A DNA stretch of 64,000 bases from Paramarasmius palmivorus (taxonomy: Eukaryota; Basidiomycota; Agaricomycetes; Agaricales; Marasmiaceae). This document shows, piece by piece, positions 43,898-55,890 of the stretch (the first letter of the stretch is position 1; each line of letters starts with the position of its first letter). The notes below the pieces were generated by a model. That model worked only from the letters and a program-made list of their open reading frames with translations. It did no database searches and was not told the DNA's origin. Location: NCBI GenBank assembly GCA_037176845.1, contig JAYKXP010000173.1:25460-89459 (forward strand), given 5' to 3'. The translations under genes were made by a program, and so were the position numbers.

Positions 43898-44569
43898 TCA
43901 ACACCTTTGGCCCTGGGTCACTGCCCTGTGGCGCCCACAGCCCACTTTCTTCGCTTTCAGGACGACTCCGCATCGTTGACATACGACTTCTCTATCCAGA
44001 CTGTAAGGTAGACCAGTTTTTGACGAGCAACGTGACGAGGAAATCAAACATACTGCATCCATATCAGACCGACTGGGAAGAAGCACGCGGCAGCAACGAT
44101 ACCAGCACACCCAAATCGACTAGTTTGTTGAATTACCTTCAGCACATTGAGCTAACAGGGATAGGTGATATTCATCGCCTAGAACGGCAAGCGCTCCTGT
44201 AGTAGGCTTGGTCTGTGGCGCTAAATCAAGTCGGATTAGGATTAGCAACGACTCACGGAGAGATAAGACCAGCAAGGCACTCACCATCGGATGTTGCTTC
44301 GGCGTATGTTGGCGGTGCACCCTCCGCTTGTTCTTCTATGGAGATACAGGCGAAAGCAGAACGGGCTTCTCAGCCCACTGTGCAGATCCTGCTTTTCGAG
44401 CTTCCTTCCTCGCCTGCCTCTTTGCCTTCCTAGCTTCTCGCTTCACAGCCCTAAACTCCGCCCTGGCTTCCTTTCGCACCTGCTTGGTTTCTCGTTTCGT
44501 GGCCTTGAAAGCCGCTTTAGCCTCTTGAACAGCTTGTTTTCGAGCTTGTGCCTGTTCGCTGCAACACAT
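43898..44569 (-). CDS. Small membrane protein, BRI3/LITAF-like, copy 2 (one apparent indel)
   Basis: N-terminus is an unusual Lys/Arg/Ala-rich helix (RKQAVQEAKAAFKATKRETK and similar, about 60 residues). Then EGAPPTYAEATSD (a PPxY-like PPTY), an exon DEYHLSLLAQCAEG, and the core FGCAGIVAAACFFPVGLIWM. After an intron it ends LDREVVCQRCGVVLKAKK. An extra T (plus-strand A near 44131) breaks the junction AEGNQQTSRFGCAG. The join between the basic helix and the PPTY exon is not resolved. Same domain order as copy 1. The charged helix is absent from copy 1. Confidence 0.5.
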
Positions 44570-44876
44570 GTCTGGGGTCCTTTGAGGTGCGCAGTCGTAA
44601 CCTTCATGCCTTGTTATAAGTAGCTGGTCAGCCGCTCAGCCAAACTCCGACCCGCACAGCCGGCCGAGGGGTTGACGTTGGCTTCGTAGCTGCGGACACT
44701 GACAGGAGAAGATAGTCCATTCTTGCTGTGATGCATTCAATTTCTCGATGGTTATCAACACGTGTGGAGCGGCGAACAGAATTGGGATAGTTTATACATT
44801 CTTGCGTATCTCTAGTGTACAACATTTGCTGTGAGCGTACATGCAATAAATAGAAGTGCGTGATACAACCAAAAGA

Positions 44877-45850
44877 CTACACCGTTTGAACCTGATCACC
44901 GGATTTCAGCATCTTGCTATGCAAACTCAATACTGCGCTAATGATTCCAGCATACGACAACCCCTCTAATATGACAATGGCGAGATAGAACACCTCGGGG
45001 TCGAATGGAACCTTGAAACTGTCTGTAGAGGACAAGACTGCCACCGCGACGACGAAGACGGCAAGACATGCAATAATTGGGGATACGACTGTGAGCATAA
45101 CAGAGTTGATGACCTGTTTGAAAGAGGTGCTTGAGGATCAAAACAGAGAAAAAGCTATGCAAAACGTACCTTATCACGGTATCCCCGCACTCTGCTCGCT
45201 TATCCCACATATAAAGTGTCGTAGCCACCACGTCGATTGAAAGAATGACGTAGAATATCAAATAGACATATTTCGTGCCCATATAGGCGAAATATGTCTG
45301 CGGGTCGCGTTGGAACGGGTAGTATACCGCGGCGAAGCACTGTAACGATGAGAATGGTCGTCAAGGTCGTAACCAACACGGTAACGTCGAAATGGCGTTT
45401 CCTGTGTGTTGTGAAAAGGGTGTAGAGGATACGTCTATGGAAGAAGTTGCTGCCGGTGACTGAGGATGGAGAGGAGAGAGGATAGAAGGAAGACATCCCG
45501 GAATTGCTTTACGAGGGGATGGATGACGAAAGCAGCCTTGCCCAGACGAAAGGAAGGTGTAGAGGCTTGTTCAATAAGGTCCAGGCCTGGAACGAGAGGC
45601 CAATACGGAGATTTCTAGAGCGTAATCGACAATGAGGGTTAGGCATGCCAAAAGAATGAGGATGAACGGCAGTTGGAGGAGGTTTTGTCGTCGTCGTACA
45701 AGGATTATGATGGTAACGATGAGCTGGACAAAGGCGGCGGCCAATGAAAATGACCTCCAATGCAAACGATGCCTGAACTAGTCCTGACACTCCCCTATAG
45801 TCCGCTTCTCGAGCATCAGCTTGTACTCCTGGACATCCACTGTGTCCTCA
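44877..45850 (-). CDS. Multi-pass membrane protein of unknown function
   Basis: At least six hydrophobic segments in order: SLAAAFVQLIVTIIILV, LPFILILLACLTLIVDYALE, PFVWARLLSSSIP, DVTVLVTTLTTILIVTVL, YVYLIFYVILSIDVVATTLY and, in the last exon, VSPIIACLAVFVVAVAVL plus FYLAIVILEGLSYAGIISAV. A good intron sits near 45440-45515 (gtaaag to cctcag) and another near 45100-45165. A missing base near 45599 separates EISVLA from FQAWTLLNKPLHLPF. The true start is uncertain; a preceding exon with EDTVDVQEYKLMLEKR (to about 45855) is likely. I do not recognise the family. Confidence 0.45.
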
Positions 45851-46847
45851 GCGAAGTTTTGAAGGGAATGTTGGTAACTTGCTGTTCGGCTTCCTTCCCA
45901 TCTTTCTCGTTATAAAAGCTGGTAGAGATCGCGGGTAAGAATAGCAACCAGTGGCAGTATATGGTGAGAGCTTGATCATCATAGCGAGGTGAGCTGAGAA
46001 AAGAGGCGCGCACAGCAAGCGCCAGGCCGCTTGGGCAAGAAATTTTCGGATTTCCAGACCACGTGCCGGTTTTCCTTCCCAGGCTGCCGCACCTCAGTGT
46101 CTCCTTCCTGTTCTTTGCCATATGCTCGACCGACTGGAGAGCTCAACAGCATTCTTTAAAGTTCTTATGGGGAAGAGCTAGTTCAGCGCAGGTATGGAGC
46201 CCTTTCACTTCTTCACTGATCTCTTCATTGATACCTATTCAACAATCAAGATTCGACTTCGTCCTTCCCGCTCCGGTCACCTCCTGTTGTTGGCCGTTGG
46301 CTCGTGAATCGCTAAAAATACGCATGGTACAATTCAGGGCCGTTCAGACATGTTGTGTCATCGAAACTAGGCATCCATGAGGCTAATTACCTCGCGTACC
46401 TGCCCGACGCCCAGACCTGTCTTCAGGATTGTCGTTCTACAGAAGACAAGCCCAGAAAATCTACTCATACTTGATCCAAGAGGCAAGTTTGTTCGTAGTC
46501 CATCTGATAATTATCGAGTCAAGTCAAACTTAAACTCGTTCGTAGAGCATCCCGTGCTGCTAGGAACGCTCCAACGCCAGCAATCCGGACCTTCATACGG
46601 GTAAACAAGCTGGTTCAATTCCCGAAAAGCACTGGAAAGCGGCGCGCTGCCGCCCGAAGTCCATATGCTTCTTGTGCGAAATAGGGCATTCTAACGCGGG
46701 ATTTGATGAAATCAATCAATGTGAGATCAGTTTGGGGCCCCATGGGTGGCCTCATGACCGTTAACCTAAGCGAATAAAAAGGCATGGCGTTCTTAGTTTT
46801 GTCTTTGCCTTTCTTCTCCAAGCACCGACAAGAAGGTTAATTTCGCT
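45851..46847. other. Divergent spacer between membrane protein and sugar transporter
   Basis: Promoter regions of two divergent genes. Possible 5' exons of the membrane protein lie around 45880-46050 (LTIYCHWLLFLPAISTSFY on the minus strand). An AT-rich box (cgaataaaaagg, near 46770) precedes the transporter. Nothing else supported. Confidence 0.4.
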
Positions 46848-49062
46848 ATGGGGGTGAGTTCTCGTCGTCCTTGTCCTCCTTGGCGAGTCAGAACCAAGAA
46901 CTAACGACGTCGATCTTTGCAGTACAGCGCAAGAATAGCCTCGAATCCAGTATGTCATTGTCATGGTCGTCGACACCGTTACCTCCGTTGACCAAGAAAT
47001 TCTCTACTTTTCCTCGTGATCGTGTTTTGGCAGTATATCGTTGGATCTTTCGCATGTATCGGTGAGTAGCAATTTAGTCTAGTTGGCGGCAGTTGTGTTA
47101 ACCACATTGAATTTCCAGGTGGTGGTCTCTTCGGTCTGGACATTTCGTCCATGTCCGGAGTCTTGACTGTGAGCACTGGGCTTCCATTGACACACGAACA
47201 AGGTTCTAATTCGGCCTGCTTGAATAGAATGACTACTACCTGAGGCAATTCAATCACGTACGCGCCATCTACATCAACACCTCCATTCCAATGTTGACAT
47301 GACTTCCCACCACAGCCTGGTGATTCGGCGCAAGGAGCGATCGTTGCAGCCATGCCTGCGGGATCTCTCGTTGGTGCTCTCGCGGTCACGCAACTCGGTG
47401 ATCGTTTGGGAAGAAAGAAGACCATCATGCTTGCTGCATTAATCTGGATCGTGGGTTCCGTGCTTCAGTGCGCCTCAGTGGTACGCTCAACCCAAGTCAC
47501 CCGATAGAGTTTAATTTAACCCTAAAATCTTATTCAGAACCGTGGAATGTTGGTTGCTGGACGTGTCATCGCGGGTCTATCAGTTGGTATCTCCAGCGCT
47601 GTCGTGCCAATCTATCAATCCGAAATCACCGCTCCTGCTATTCGTGGCCGTCTCGTCTCTCTCCAACAATGGTAGGCTCACTTGGCATGATTAACGTTGG
47701 TTCTTGGTTGATGCTGATCACGTTTGTAGGTCCATCACTTGGGGTATCCTCATTCAGTACTTTATCCAATTCGGCTGCTCCGACATCCAAGGTGTTGCCT
47801 CCTTCCGTATCCCATGGGGTCTCCAGATGATACCTGCCATCGTCCTGTTCTTTGAATGTTCTTCTTCCCCGAATCTCCTCGTTGGCTGGCTGATCATGAC
47901 CGGGAAGAAGAGGCTCTTCAGATCCTCGCGGATTTGCACGGAAAGGGTGACAAGAACAACGAGCTCGTCAGGCTTGAATTCGAGGAAATCAAGGAGCAGG
48001 TTTTGTTTGAAAGGAACGAGGGAGCTAAATCCTACTCGACTTGCTCAAAGGTAACAACCCTCGTCGTGTGTTCCTTGGATGCAGTTTGCAGATGTGGTCC
48101 CAGCTTACTGGCATGAACGTTATGATGTAAGAGTTCCTTCTTTCGTTTCCTTGCAGCACAATAACTGACGTTTGCAATAGGTACTATATCACATACGTCT
48201 TCCGTGGTATTGGTCTCGTCGGACGAAGGGCTGGTTTGATCGCTGCATCCGTGCAATACGTTTTGAATGTCGCAATGACAGTTCCTGCTATTCTTTACAT
48301 CGACAAGTGGGGTCGTCGACCTATGCTCATTGCCGGTTTAACCTTTATGGGTTTCTTCCTCTTCCTTGTCGGAGGATTGCAAGGACGTCTCGGAGAATGG
48401 GATACTATTGAAGGTGAACGTGAGTACCAGCTTTTTTTTTACGGTTATCACGTAGAGGACTGACTGTGAATGGGAACAGGTACTTGGGTCATTAAAAACC
48501 ACGACAGTGCCACCAAGGGTATCATCGTGCTATCGTATCTCTTCGTCTGCAGTTTCGCTGTCACCATGGGTCCTGTTTCATGGACATACCCTGCTGAAAT
48601 CGTGAGTATTTCCATCCTCTTCAAAACCTATCGCGCTAACGTATGCACTGTAGTACTCCCTCAAAGTCCGTGCCAAAGCTGTCTCCCTCGCCACTGCCAC
48701 CAACTGGATCTTCAACTTTGCCCTCGCATGGGCCGTTCCTCCTGGTTTCAGCTCTATCGCGTACAAGACCTACTTCATCTTCGGTACCTTCAACTTTGCT
48801 GGGTGTATCCATGTTATCTTCATGTACCCCGAAACCGTTGGACGTACCCTTGAAGAGGTGGAAGATATCTTCGCTGCAGGACATGCGTTCAGCGCTTGGA
48901 AGATTGGGAAGAATGTTGGTAAGAGGACGTTGGAGGATGTGGAGAAGTCTGCTAAGCATACTGTGGTGAGTTTATGCTTGTACTTCTGTCGTTTGGGAAC
49001 TCTGCTGATTTTGGTTTGAATAGGTTCACAAGGACTCGGCTTCCATTGACGAGAAGGCTTGA
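46848..49062 (+). CDS. MFS hexose/sugar transporter (two apparent indels)
   Basis: Plasma-membrane sugar:proton symporter of the sugar porter family, about 530 residues, 12 membrane helices expected. Starts MG then YSARIASNP, with introns at about 46851-46921 and 46950-47033, and several more. Hallmarks: GGLFGLDISSMSGVL, LGDRLGRKKT (D-R-x-G-R-K), RVIAGLSVGISSAVVPIYQS, EITAPAIRGRLVSLQQW, FFPESPRWL, QLTGMNVMMYYITYVFRGIG, DKWGRRPMLIAG, GPVSWTYPAEI and PETVGRTLEEVEDIF. It ends HKDSASIDEKA. Two single-base losses, near 47854 (in LFFGMFFFPE) and near 48038 (in SYSDLLKGNNPRR), break an otherwise strongly conserved reading frame. Either assembly errors or a recent loss. A decayed fragment of a related 3' end lies at 57.5 kb. 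Confidence 0.85.
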
Positions 49063-49375
49063 GGGGTTCACGCGTTGACATTTTATCTTTCCTTTGCGCT
49101 TTCTGTACGAGGTTCCCAGACATGCATTTATACATCGCTACAAAGAAATAAACACACAAAGCTCTTTACTTTTTTGTTTAACGCCCAGATTAGGAACAGG
49201 ACCCGAGGAAACCGAAGCCACAAAAAAAGAAGGTATTCCCTAATTTAGGATGTCCTTTGCACTTCCGAGAACGATGGTGCTTCTTTGGGATAGGGTCCTT
49301 CCATTTGTGTCTCGTTTGTTGACTCCCCGACACCACTCTACTAACCTGTATACAGCAAATAGCTATGGCGACGGC

Positions 49376-49382
49376 TATAAAG
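49376..49382 (+). promoter_or_regulatory. TATA box (tataaag) of the zinc-finger gene
   Basis: Lies 72 bases before the chosen ATG. The rest of 49063-49453 holds the transporter 3' flank and no other gene. Confidence 0.45.
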
Positions 49383-49453
49383 TTTTCACACATGGCCAAT
49401 TCTCTTCCCCGCATTCCTCTCATCCCCGCTATCTGATCCTGTCTGCAGTGCAG

Positions 49454-50248
49454 ATGGTTGAAAGCCTCAGACTTCCAAGCGTACAGTCCCTCTTGAACCA
49501 GACTGATGCTGACCGTGTTCGCACCACTAACTACGGGTAAGTATACGCTATCTTCTTTTTCGAATACACCGCTCACGTTTGAAACAGACATCACCACGCC
49601 AGTGCAAACGATGACGATCCCATTTATCCTTTCCATCCACCAACACCCTCTTCATTTCAAAAAAAGTCCGGGACTGTATCGCCCATAGGTTCGAACAACG
49701 GCTATTCACGCAATAATCCTCCAAGGATGACACGTATGGCCCAAAATGTGCACTCATCATCATCTTCATTGCAATCTCAAAGCCTCGCTGTATCGCCCGA
49801 GCGTCAGAGTAAAGATAGCTCGAAGAGTCCATACATCCCTCCCGCGCGCAAGTCTCGCAATACGCAGATCAATTCCCCAATCCAATCGCCTTTGGGTATC
49901 CCCCCATTTAAGCGCGTAAGAAATGCACAAGAGTACACGTGTCCCCTTTGTCCATGGACGCAAAAGAAACGCAAAGGGCTGCTTCGTCATGTCGCTTCTC
50001 ATCAACGTGATATACAGAATGACTACAACCTCGGTTGGTGGTGCACAGGCGTCCTTGTCGAGGAACGAGCAAATTTCCAAGGTTTGGAGGATGCGATTCC
50101 TTACGAGTTAGACGGAAGGTTGTATGTTGGCGGGTGTCGGGCGAATTTCTCGAGAAGAGACGGTTTGAAGAGGCATTTAGAGAATCCCAAGATACCATGC
50201 GTCGGGGTAATGCCCCGTTCAGAGTGGCACCATGTTCGTGAGCGTTGA
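49454..50248 (+). CDS. C2H2-type zinc-finger protein, putative transcription factor
   Basis: Two exons joined across a gtaagt..aacag intron (about 49537-49589). Exon 1 begins MVESLRLPSVQSLLNQ; exon 2 starts HHHASANDDD. The N-terminal half is low complexity (Ser, Pro, Asn). A first C2H2 finger is YTCPLCPWTQKKRKGLLRHV then ASH. A second, atypical one is GGCRANFSRRDGLKRHLENP then KIPC, with the linker LGWWCTGVLVEERANF between them. About 250 residues. This two-finger C-terminal arrangement is common in agaricomycete regulators. It would act in the nucleus; targets cannot be told. The frame is intact. The ATG choice follows the TATA box. Confidence 0.75.
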
Positions 50249-52134
50249 GGTGGTTTGTCTGTGTGGTTGTTTCTTGTTGAATCATCGTGTAATTGATACT
50301 TCTACGACGTTTGGACCCAGATTGAAGGCAGGGGAGCTGGAGATCTGAGTAGGCGAAAGTTAGGATAGGTTCGATAGCCCAACTCGCGTTGAATGACACA
50401 CTGGCATGTAGGGAGCGTCAACGAAGAGGAAGTCGCACATGACAAGGACTATAATCTGTCCTAAGAATTCACGTCTCTATGTCCTATATCCTTGTTACCG
50501 CACCATTAGTCCCTAATCCGATGAGAAGTGAGCGGGAATGGCCAAAGCGGGACTCTGATACGGAAACGAAATTCCACATCTACAACTCACAGAAACTACG
50601 ACCGGCATGAGATTCTTTGGATAAATGGGCTCATCTCAAAGATGTTGTGAGCTGAGGGGCTGCTATAGCGAGAGGGGAAGGAAAGAAGGAGGCACCCTCG
50701 AAGAGCGGCCATTTCGAGAGGCTCCTGTTGTCCAGGATCTCGTGCACTTACTCGTGATATCATCATCAATAGCCCTTCCCGATGTCCTTCATGTGAGAGG
50801 TGAGACGAAAACAAAGGCAGACGCAAGCCGTGTTGTGAACTTCTGGGTTTTCATGGTGGTAGTTTAAGTTACGATTCGGTTACACTGACAGTTCCGGGAT
50901 TTCGCAAAGCCCTTTCCTTCGAACCACCATCATCGGAGCATCATGACTGCTACTCTTCCATCCTAATTCGTACATCTTCACTCATAGCTCTGTCTTCGAT
51001 ACGCCTTTATAGCCCTCTTGCGACGAGCAGGTTATAATAGACCAAAAGGTCTGGAGGTCTACCTATCAAATGGAACTGTCTAGACGCAGGGTTAGATGCG
51101 TCTCACTTAACAACAGAGTATTCAAGGGAGCTCGGGCAAGGGATTAGGAGTTCGCTCCACGGAGGCTCTTGGGATCCCTCAGGTGTGTGCTTTGTCTTTT
51201 CAACACCAGCACTATACTGACAAGCTTCCGACAGTATTTTCACCCATGAACTTCTTTTAACTGAAGGTACCGGAGGAATCAATTTCAAACCGGAATAATA
51301 TCCCACAACTTTGCCATCGACTGAAGCATTGATTCTCTGCACGTCAAACTCAAGGATGCACCCACCGAAGACGTCCAATGGCAAGGGTTATTAACATCTC
51401 AAATGCCTGAAAGAGTATCCGTTTCCTCGGGGTATCAGACCATCTGAGCCTTAGCACACCGGTGTCACTCGACACCCGTAAGTGCAGGATCTCAGTTACT
51501 ATTTCTACATAGCTCACTGTTCTCACAGAAGGAGAAACCCCCTTCCTACTTCAACCGTCCAACGCTCTGCAGGTCGCCCGATTCAGAAGAAAGAGATTTG
51601 TGGAAGGAGTGGATTTGGCATTGGTAATGGACAGTGAAGGGTATTCAGAGTCGATGAAAGGCACATCGGTTGGAGGGATGGAGTTTGTCTATTTTCCTTG
51701 TTGAGATACGCCTGCTTAGTGTCTCTACATAGGCGGTTGCAATGACGATGGTCTCCATTCTAAACGTGAAGGGCAATGTGAAGGAAAGGGCGGATGCAGG
51801 CTTTACGGTGAATACGGTTGTACCGTTATGGTGAGTGAGATGAATCAGAATTCTCGCCACTATCTTTATCAGTTTACGATGTATCAAGTGTACTCTCCCT
51901 CGAGTTCTCCTCGAGACTGAAATCCGTTTAGTTCGCTACGTAGTGGACCTGTGAGCATGTGCACAATCAGTGATGTAGGGCAGCACATCAAACATTTCGT
52001 GTGTCGATCAAGCATGGATTCGGCGGAATGCGGTGCATCTGTACTTCCAGGTGACTGCGGGTACGTGGCAGTTGCTGTTGAGTTCCTTCTAGCCTTCGCA
52101 TTGCGTACCCCAATCCTTTACTACAACCCAAACG
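50249..52134. other. Gene-poor spacer
   Basis: Nearly 1.9 kb with only scattered ORFs. The longest plausible one is minus-strand 51103-51384 (MPLDVFGGCILEFDVQRINA), without a motif or splice context. No tRNA, repeat or inverted repeat recognised. Confidence 0.4.
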
Positions 52135-55100
52135 ATGGCGTTCAACTATAGCCAGGGTGTTTCCATAGCCGGTGGTGCACACAATGTGGTTTATGGGGAC
52201 CAAGTTAATAATCCAACGTACCATTACGACTCGTCAGGTTAGTACGTATTCACTCGATGGGTTGTCTGCTAATGCTTTATGTAGTCGATAAAACCCTCGA
52301 CACGGTGACTGCACACGCCGCTCTGAATGCGCTTCACAATTCAGGACAACGCTTTCCCCCTCCCAACTGCCTCGTCGGTACTCGCGAAGAGATCCTTGCA
52401 GACTGCGATAGGTGGATCATGAAACAGCATTCAATCGTACGAGTTTTTTGGGTACATGGGCGCGCCGGAGTTGGCAAGTCAGCAATCATGCAGAATGTAT
52501 CAGAAAAGCATGCCTGCAAAGGAAAAATGCTCGTAGGGACACAGTGGCCGTGGCACGTCTGTATGCGAAATTCAGCAGGAGAGAATACACGCCATCGCTT
52601 CGCTGCCAGCTTTTTCTTCTCTAGGAATGATCTTACTCGAAACAAATTGGACCCCCTTGTCGCTACCATTATCTACCAATTCCTAACGTCAGAGTCTCTC
52701 CGAGAGGTACTCGGCCCATCGATCATGGAGGCAATTCGCCTGAACCCCGGAATATTCCAACTTTCATTCGAAGATCAGTTTCGGAAACTGGTCCTCGAGC
52801 CATGTTCAATGGTCACTCCGGAGGAATGGGAACATCTCCCTAATCTCGTAGTCATTGATGGGCTGGACGAGTGTGCCAGGATATCATCACAGGAGAGACT
52901 TATCACAATCATACGACAAGCTACAGTAGTATGCCAACTCGTCTTCCTGATTACCAGTCGCCCAGAGCCCCGAATTTGTCGTGCGTTTGAACATCCTTCC
53001 TTCACCACCTCTCTGTATTCTCTTGCTGTCGAAAACTCTTACGAGTCAGCCAGAGATATTGCCACGTATTTCCACGAACGATTTGCGCAGTTGCAGGATA
53101 CGCATCACGCGCTGTGCCATATCGATGAATCCTGGCCTGGTGATGATGTGGTCTGGAACCTTGTTGATAGAGCCTGTGGGCAATTTATCTTTGCTGTCAC
53201 AGTCATGAAATATCTCGAGAGTGACGATGAATTGCCTACGGAGCGCCTAAATGACATTCTTCGCATCCGAGCGGATGACCTTCCAGAGTCTCCATATCCT
53301 GATTTGGACCTCCTTTATCACCAGATTGTGGCAACATGTCCGCGTTGGGAAGAAACCCGAGAGGTGTTATCCCTTCTTGTCACCATACCTTACTACAATA
53401 TTTCGAAGCATATCATGGAGACATCCGGAATCGGTTGCTCTCATCAGGAAAAACCTGAAACGCTAATTACAAGAAATATGTAGAAATAACTCAAAAAATG
53501 AGCTAATTTCTCGAAATTTCACCGGTTAGAGGATTATCAGGGGTTATCCAAATTCGATAGCCCCCTCCAAAAATTATTGCTAATTTTCACAAAAAAGTGC
53601 CGATTATATGTCGATTTCTGTCGATTAGCGTGAGATTACTCCTGTGACGAACAGTCTAATCAATAGTCTGACTCTCAGTGGGTTGTGTTACTGTGTATGT
53701 GTATAGTGAATGCCATTTGAATATCATATGTACTACCTACAAGACTACAAATGTACGGTCTACAGGACTAGAATGCATACAGTACCGTGCCCGAGTATAA
53801 TTACACGCGAGGACCATTGCGATCAGGAGGGTACCTGTCATGTTGCTGACTTGTATTCACAGCGGCGTTAGCGTACTGTAGAGCACAAGGTCTAATAAGC
53901 TTACTCACCTAGTACATAATGGGAATAGGTATTAGCATAGTCTTACTGTAAAGTCTTGAACTTGAACTTGTACGCGCGGGGAACAATGGTCACCAGCAGG
54001 GACTGTGGGCCGTTATATATAGACAGAGGCCTTACGTTATCCGAATGTCACCGAACATTCCCTCATTGACGTCATAGGGCTTACCTTTCTGACGAGTTAC
54101 AGCGCTATGACTGGCCGTTCCTTTCTACGTCCTTTCACCAGGCCTTCTATATAGTGCATGTAGGACGCAGAGTAAAGGTGCACTCTCTTTTTATTGCATG
54201 ACTAGGTCTGTTGCGCTCATCAGATAATTGCAGATAATTCATAGATAATTCAACCAAATTACGAACCTGCCAGAATGTTCGATCTCAAATTAGAAGAAAA
54301 TCTGTGAAATTCGTTGCAATTACGTTTTTAGCTCGGTTATCTCAAATTTTCTCAAATTACGGTTTGGGCTTTTTCCTGATGCTCTGAACTGCATCACCGT
54401 GATCCTTGGCCTCAAACCAGGGAAGGTTCGAAGCCTCCTGTTCAAATTGCATGCAGTTATACTGGTGCCTGGCGTGGACAACCAGGATATACATATTCCA
54501 CATGCCTCATTTACCGAGTTTCTGTTGGATTCTACTCGTTCTGGCCAATTTCATGTAGAACGGTACACTGAATCAGCGTATCATGACCTGTTAGCTCGGA
54601 CTTTCTTCTACACTATTTCCATATGTTCGCAACAGTATTCCTGTTGTATATCCAGTTCCACCCCTTCTCCCTGGCCCACCTGGAAATTTCTGTCCACTGG
54701 CATCCCACTAGTGTCGGTGTTTCGTTTGGTTCAGTTGGTACAATCTCCGAGTGATGACCTACTGGCAGCTGTGAACCAATTTGACCCATATCCTTTTGCG
54801 ACAGCGCTGTTGTGTCAGAAGGGGTCAATAGCATTGGATGTGTGGCATGAACTGCTGTATTCTTGGATAAATACTATTCCATGGGCAAAGGTAGTGTCAT
54901 TATCCCACTGTACTATCGACTGCCTGGAACTGATTCCTTTGAATGTGTAGAAATTTGATACCGGGACTCTCAAGATATTTCTTGATAGAATGAACTCATT
55001 TCTGCATTCCTTCTGCATTGGGTCACCGTATGCACCACATCTCGAACTATGTTCCACGATGGCGTTTTTGGAAGATTCCTTGCATATTCATTCTCCGGGA

Positions 55101-55890
55101 CACATTGTCTGGCGCCAACTCCTTGGTTGCAGCGATTATGTCAACAACCGTGACATATATGTCTTCCATGCTGACCATATTCCACCTCAATCTTGGTTGA
55201 AAGTTGCCACCATTACTCGCAAAAAGAGCGAGACCATAGCTTGTCTACTGGCCTCACTTGTCGAGTGTGACCATATTCAACTCGTACACGATGCAACGCA
55301 TGGGACCTATGATAGCCTTCAGCATCTCAGCGGCGGCCCAGCCAAGGTACAATTGTTATGACTTCTTTTATTCTCGTGCTGAATAAGTTGTTCAGAGAAA
55401 GGAATTGCACACCCTAAAAAAGCTGGTGTCCCAACGACAACAGGAGCTCGGTCTACGAGTGTTTTCATGTGCACCACCGGAGACTGTGAACCACAACGAT
55501 ACCAATATGACCACCAAGAATACTATATTCACGGCTCAACAGTACATCGGACGTCCCAATTCGAGGCAGGGAACCCTGCCTCATCAGTCGAAAGATGGCA
55601 AACAAAATCTTTCGAAACATGTTCAATGCATTCCAAACCCAGAACCCCAGCTCCGTTACAGGAAAGCTGGTATACCTCGGCCCCTGATGACCATGACGCA
55701 GCATGTGAGAAGTTTATTTAAAGCCGGGGGCACCAGTCCAACCCGCAAGAAGTTGCGCATTCCACTCTATCACAAGAAACGCCAATGGGGTCTATCCGGT
55801 CAACGGGCATACACCCAGAAAGAGAACGGAGAACAAGACTACTCGGCCATGGAACCACTTCGAACTCTGATGCCGAATTCCGAGCTCTAA
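52135..55890 (+). pseudogene. NACHT STAND ATPase N4, split by a transposable element
   Basis: Exon 1 MAFNYSQGVSIAGGAHNVVY then GDQVNN; intron 52238-52284. NACHT core: ALHNSGQRFPPPNC, Walker A GRAGVGKSA, a probable intron around 52532-52576, FFFSRNDLTRN, LVVIDGLDECA, TSRPEPRICRAF and ACGQFIFAVTVMKYLESDDE. The frame shifts by one between LLVTIPYY and FRSISWRHPESV (near 53385-53415). A 940-bp element then interrupts the gene at 53442. The coding sequence resumes at 54382 (LNCITVILGLKPGKV) and continues with FTEFLLDSTRSGQFHV and the C-terminal module shared with N2 (NQFDPYPFATALL, exons from about 54958 and 55396). The 3' end is uncertain and no membrane helix is evident. It is non-functional as read. 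Confidence 0.75.
53442..54381. mobile_element. 940-bp DNA element with inverted ends inside NACHT gene N4
   Basis: Ends are perfect 12-base inverted repeats (catcaggaaaaa at 53442-53453 and tttttcctgatg at 54370-54381), continuing inward imperfectly. CTCT flanks both sides (53438-53441 and 54382-54385), compatible with a 4-bp target duplication. Removing the element plus one CTCT joins WRHPESVAL to NCITVILGL in one frame, which proves it is an insertion. No transposase ORF inside, so non-autonomous; superfamily not assigned. Confidence 0.8.

Noticed and set aside
51103..51384. 93-codon minus-strand ORF
   Set aside because: Isolated, no motif, no splice or promoter evidence.
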